From contig NZ_JBBEYB010000006.1 in the NCBI RefSeq assembly GCF_037482285.1, positions 62,001 to 126,000 on the forward strand: DNA of 64,000 nucleotides. Direction: 5' to 3'. The position numbers and the translations under genes are program-made. Of the stretch, positions 61,172 to 64,000 are shown in pieces. The stretch is from Aquabacterium sp029268225 (lineage in GTDB: Bacteria > Pseudomonadota > Gammaproteobacteria > Burkholderiales > Burkholderiaceae_C). The notes under the pieces are model-generated. The model ran no database searches and was not told where the DNA came from. It was given only the letters and a program-made list of their open reading frames with translations. Position 1 is the stretch's first letter. Every line of letters begins with the position of its first letter.

Positions 61172-62209
61172 TCAGAAGGCGTGACGCAGACCAGCAGCGA
61201 TTGTAGTGGTCTTGGTCTCAGCGCTGCCAACTTCAGCCTTGGTGTAAGCCACGCCAGCGTAAACGCCGGTGCGCTTCGACAGGGTGTGGTGGTAAGCCAG
61301 AGAGAACTTACGCGACTCGGTGTCGGCAGCTGCAGCGTTGTCGTTCTTGATTTGACCGTAAGCAGCGTGCACGGCACCGGCTTGGGTCACAGGCACCACG
61401 GCGCCCAGTTGGTAGAACTTGTCCTTGCCAGTTTCTGCACCGGCGGCATTTTCAGCCTTGTTCTGGCCGTACTGAGCGAAAGCCTTCACAACACCGAAGT
61501 CGTACGAAGCACCCAGCAACCATGCTTGTTGCTGCGAGTTAGCAGCGCTAGCGTTGGTGCTGCGAACATCGCCGTAAACAGCGGACAGGCCAAGGGCGCC
61601 AGCGGTGTAGTTGGCCGACACGGCAGTTGCACCACCGTTAACGGTAACAGTGCTCTTGCCAGTGTTGCCTTCGCGAGCACTGTGCTGAGCCGACAGGGTC
61701 AGGCCGCTCAGGCTAGGCGAGGTGTAGCCGATGGCGTTCTGCCAGCTACCACCCAGGGTGTTGCCTACGAACAGCTTGGAAACCGCCAGAACGGGCGACA
61801 CACCGAAAGCGTCGAACGCAGCAGCTTCGGTCTTGAACAGGCTTTCTTGATTACCCAGCTTCACGGTACCGAAGTCACCAGCCAGGCCAACATAGGCGTT
61901 CTTGCCGAAGAAGTTGCCGGCGGTGGTAGCACCGGTGTCCACGTCAATGAAGCTTTCCAGCTTGAAGATAGCCTTCAGACCGCCACCCAGATCTTCTTGA
62001 CCCTTCAGACCAAAGAAGCTTTCGGTCAGGATCGAGGAGGTCACGCCGTTAACGGTGCTGTCGGTAGCCTTGGCAGGAGAGTTCTTGGTCTTAATGGAGG
62101 TCAGACCGACGTCAACGTTACCGTACAGGGTCACGCTCGATTGAGCTTGAGCCGACACAGCCAGGGTAGCCAGAGCTGCAACAGCGATCAGATTCTTTTT
62201 AGCGCACAT
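61172..62209 (-). CDS. Outer-membrane porin (third of three)
   Basis: A 345-residue porin. The signal peptide (MCAKKNLIAVAALATLAVSAQA) is followed by QSSVTLYGNVDVGLT; FFGLKGQEDLGGGLKAIFKLE is the conserved segment, and the chain ends TTIAAGLRHAF. GGAGAA lies six bases before the ATG. The codon choice (many GCA/GCT, GTA/GTT) differs from the flanking GC-rich genes, as is common for highly expressed porins. It is probably the first of a tandem duplication series with porin 2. Confidence 0.94.
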   Translation of the reverse strand: MCAKKNLIAVAALATLAVSAQAQSSVTLYGNVDVGLTSIKTKNSPAKATDSTVNGVTSSILTESFFGLKGQEDLGGGLKAIFKLESFIDVDTGATTAGNFFGKNAYVGLAGDFGTVKLGNQESLFKTEAAAFDAFGVSPVLAVSKLFVGNTLGGSWQNAIGYTSPSLSGLTLSAQHSAREGNTGKSTVTVNGGATAVSANYTAGALGLSAVYGDVRSTNASAANSQQQAWLLGASYDFGVVKAFAQYGQNKAENAAGAETGKDKFYQLGAVVPVTQAGAVHAAYGQIKNDNAAAADTESRKFSLAYHHTLSKRTGVYAGVAYTKAEVGSAETKTTTIAAGLRHAF

Positions 62210-62370
62210 TCAGGTTCTCCTTTGATTCAGGGATTCATCAGCACGCGCTTGGTGCGTTGTCACGCCATGTTGGGGCGCAAGCCGAAGCTGATGGGCTGAT
62301 TCTGCACAGTAAACGCGCGTCGGGCCAAGCCAAAGCCGGACAAATCCGTGGCCTCCCCCTAGGGAGCGAC

Positions 62371-62389
62371 CGAAATTTACGTAATTTCG
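62371..62389. repeat. AT-rich inverted repeat between recQ and porin 3
   Basis: Arms CGAAATT (62371-62377) and AATTTCG (62383-62389) with a TACGT spacer, about 165 bases upstream of porin 3. It has the size and symmetry of a regulator binding site. No other element is recognised in this gap. Confidence 0.4.
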
Positions 62390-62419
62390 TTGCCCAACAG
62401 CAACACTTTTGGGCGAGGT

Positions 62420-64000
62420 TCAGGGTTTCAGGACCCGCAGAATCTGCTCGCCATACGCCTGTAACTTTTTGACCCCGACGCCGCTGATCTGCCCCAGTTC
62501 ACCCAAAGTCTGGGGCGCGACGCGAGCCATGTCGGCCAGCGTGGCGTCGTTGAAGACGATGTAGGCCGGCAGGTTGTGCTCGCGTGCAACCTCGGCACGC
62601 CAGGCGCGCAGGTCGGCGAAGCGCGCCAGTGCGTCGCCCGTCAGGTCGGCTGGCGCGGCAGGCTTGCCCGCCCCCTTGCCGGCCTTGCTGCGGCGCGGGG
62701 CCTCGGCGGCTTCCCGCAGGGTCAGTTGCACCTCGCCCTTGAGCACGGCACGCGCGCTCTCGGTCAGCGCCAGGGTGTTGTACTCACCCTCGGCCACCAC
62801 ATGGCCCAGGGCAATGAGCTGGCGCAGCACCGCGCGCCACTGGTTTTCGGACAGGTCGGCGCCCACGCCGAAGGTGCTCAGGCTCTGGTGACCGTATTGC
62901 TGCACCTTGTCGGTCTCCTTGCCGCGCAGCACGTCAATGAGGTGGCCGGCGCCAAAGCGCTGCTGGCCATGCTGCCAGAAGCGGTAGATGCAGCTGAGCA
63001 GCTTGCGGGCCGCGTCGGTGCCGTCCCAGGTGGCGGGCGGGCGCAGGCAGTTGTCGCAGTTGCCACAGGGCTGGCTCTCCTCGCCAAAATAGCTCAGCAG
63101 GCGCACGCGGCGGCAGTCGTGGGCTTCGGCCAGGGCCAGCAAGGCGTCGAGCTTGCCGCGCTGGATGCGTTTGAAGTCGTCAGCGGCCGGGCTTTCGTCG
63201 ATCATGCGGCGCTGGTTGACCACGTCGGCCAGGCCGTAGGTGAGCCAGGCGTCGGCGTCACCGCCATCGCGCCCTGCCCGCCCCGTCTCCTGGTAGTAGC
63301 CTTCGATGTTCTTGGGCAGGTCCAGGTGGGCCACAAAGCGCACGTCGGGCTTGTCGATGCCCATGCCGAAGGCCACAGTGGCCACCATGACGATGCCGTC
63401 TTCGCGCAGGAAGCGGTCCTGGTGGCGCTGGCGCACCTTGGCGTCCAGGCCAGCGTGATACGGCAAGGCGGTGAGGCCTTGCTGGTTCAGCCAGTCGGCG
63501 GTTTCTTCCACCTTGCGACGGCTCTGGCAGTAGACGATGCCGGCGTCGCCGTCGTGCTCGTCGCGGATGAAGCGCAGCAGTTGCTGGCGCGGGTTGTCCT
63601 TTTCGACCAGGGTGTAGCGGATGTTGGGACGGTCGAAGCTGCTGATGAAGACGCGGGCGTCCTGCAGTTGCAGGCGCTCGATCATGTCGGCGCGGGTGTG
63701 GTCGTCGGCGGTGGCGGTCAGGGCCAGGCGCGGCACATCGGGGAAGCGCTCGTGCAGCATGCTGAGCTGCAAATAGTCTTCACGGAAATCGTGGCCCCAC
63801 TGGCTGACGCAGTGCGCCTCGTCGATGGCGAACAGGCTGAGCAGGCCGCGCTCGTGCAGGCTGGCCAGTTGCGCCTGAAAACGCAGGTTGGTGACGCGCT
63901 CGGGCGCCGCGTAGAGCATCACCATGCGGCCGGCCATCATCTCGCGTTCGATGCGCTGGGTGTCTTCCAGGCTGAGGGTGCTGTTCAGGAAGGCGGCGTG
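62420..64000 (-). CDS. recQ: ATP-dependent DNA helicase RecQ (partial, N-terminus outside window)
   Basis: The 526 visible residues run off the window edge in frame; the Walker A region is missing. Present are the DEAH box (FAIDEAHCVSQWGHDF), motif III ALTATADD, the C-terminal helicase motifs GIVYCQSRRKVEE, VATVAFGMGIDKPDVRFVAH and YYQETGRAGRDG, the RecQ zinc module (SYFGEESQPCGNCDNCL) and, at the C-terminus, an HRDC domain (LRAWRAEVAREHNLPAYIVF...ISGVGVKKLQAYG). It unwinds DNA 3' to 5' in recombination and fork repair. A basic linker (RRSKAGKGAGK) separates the winged helix from HRDC. Confidence 0.96.
   Translation of the reverse strand, partial: HAAFLNSTLSLEDTQRIEREMMAGRMVMLYAAPERVTNLRFQAQLASLHERGLLSLFAIDEAHCVSQWGHDFREDYLQLSMLHERFPDVPRLALTATADDHTRADMIERLQLQDARVFISSFDRPNIRYTLVEKDNPRQQLLRFIRDEHDGDAGIVYCQSRRKVEETADWLNQQGLTALPYHAGLDAKVRQRHQDRFLREDGIVMVATVAFGMGIDKPDVRFVAHLDLPKNIEGYYQETGRAGRDGGDADAWLTYGLADVVNQRRMIDESPAADDFKRIQRGKLDALLALAEAHDCRRVRLLSYFGEESQPCGNCDNCLRPPATWDGTDAARKLLSCIYRFWQHGQQRFGAGHLIDVLRGKETDKVQQYGHQSLSTFGVGADLSENQWRAVLRQLIALGHVVAEGEYNTLALTESARAVLKGEVQLTLREAAEAPRRSKAGKGAGKPAAPADLTGDALARFADLRAWRAEVAREHNLPAYIVFNDATLADMARVAPQTLGELGQISGVGVKKLQAYGEQILRVLKP

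Overview
The window is a high-GC chromosomal segment from a Gram-negative bacterium, most likely a betaproteobacterium of the order Burkholderiales (Comamonadaceae, Aquabacterium or Leptothrix-like). The signs are three tandem Neisseria/Burkholderia-type porins, a metX-metW pair, a MetH lacking its homocysteine domain, a double-length UvrA-like protein beside a normal uvrA, msrP-msrQ, and a recA-recX pair. No tRNA, rRNA, CRISPR array, insertion sequence or prophage was seen. Genes are dense, and no gap exceeds about 300 bases.

Layout. 1-9.4 kb: YecA/SEC-C protein, metallophosphoesterase, universal stress protein, a diguanylate cyclase, and a 2006-residue protein made of two UvrA units in one chain. 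9.4-15 kb: a DUF5666 lipoprotein, a PepSY / PhoP-like regulator / PhoQ-like kinase operon, and a second diguanylate cyclase. 15-23 kb: msrQ-msrP, an orphan PstS-type binding protein, topB diverging from a SET-domain methyltransferase gene, birA and a SPOR protein. 23-26 kb: tkt-gap. 26-33 kb: a lower-GC stretch with a protein of unknown fold, a glycosyltransferase, a SAM methyltransferase, a very large TPR/O-GlcNAc-transferase-type enzyme with an extra C-terminal domain, a 107-residue unknown, and the type IV pilin gene with a sigma-54 promoter. 33-38 kb: a probable operon terC - Ser/Thr kinase - PP2C phosphatase - FHA protein - cyclic-nucleotide phosphodiesterase - DUF2919 membrane protein. 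38-42 kb: sucC-sucD and recA-recX. 42-50 kb: patatin phospholipase, a YdcH-like protein, metH, and a DUF1800/DUF1501 export pair. 50-58 kb: uvrA, pyrF, purB, a glutathione transferase, then metX-metW behind a SAM-II riboswitch with its own terminator. 58-64 kb: three porins and the C-terminal part of recQ, which runs off the window.

Three parts stand out. The 26-33 kb stretch looks like a pilin-modification locus in which a cytosolic GT41-type enzyme replaces the usual TfpO/PilO-type transferase next to pilA; this is inferred from architecture and position. The metX leader carries a clear SAM-II aptamer, a candidate pseudoknot and a rho-independent terminator. The double-length UvrA-like protein keeps all four Walker A and all four signature motifs but has an altered first zinc module and a Lys/Ala-rich insert.

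Starts were chosen from conserved N-termini and Shine-Dalgarno spacing, and uncertain ones are flagged. Family names come from motif recognition only; no database was searched.
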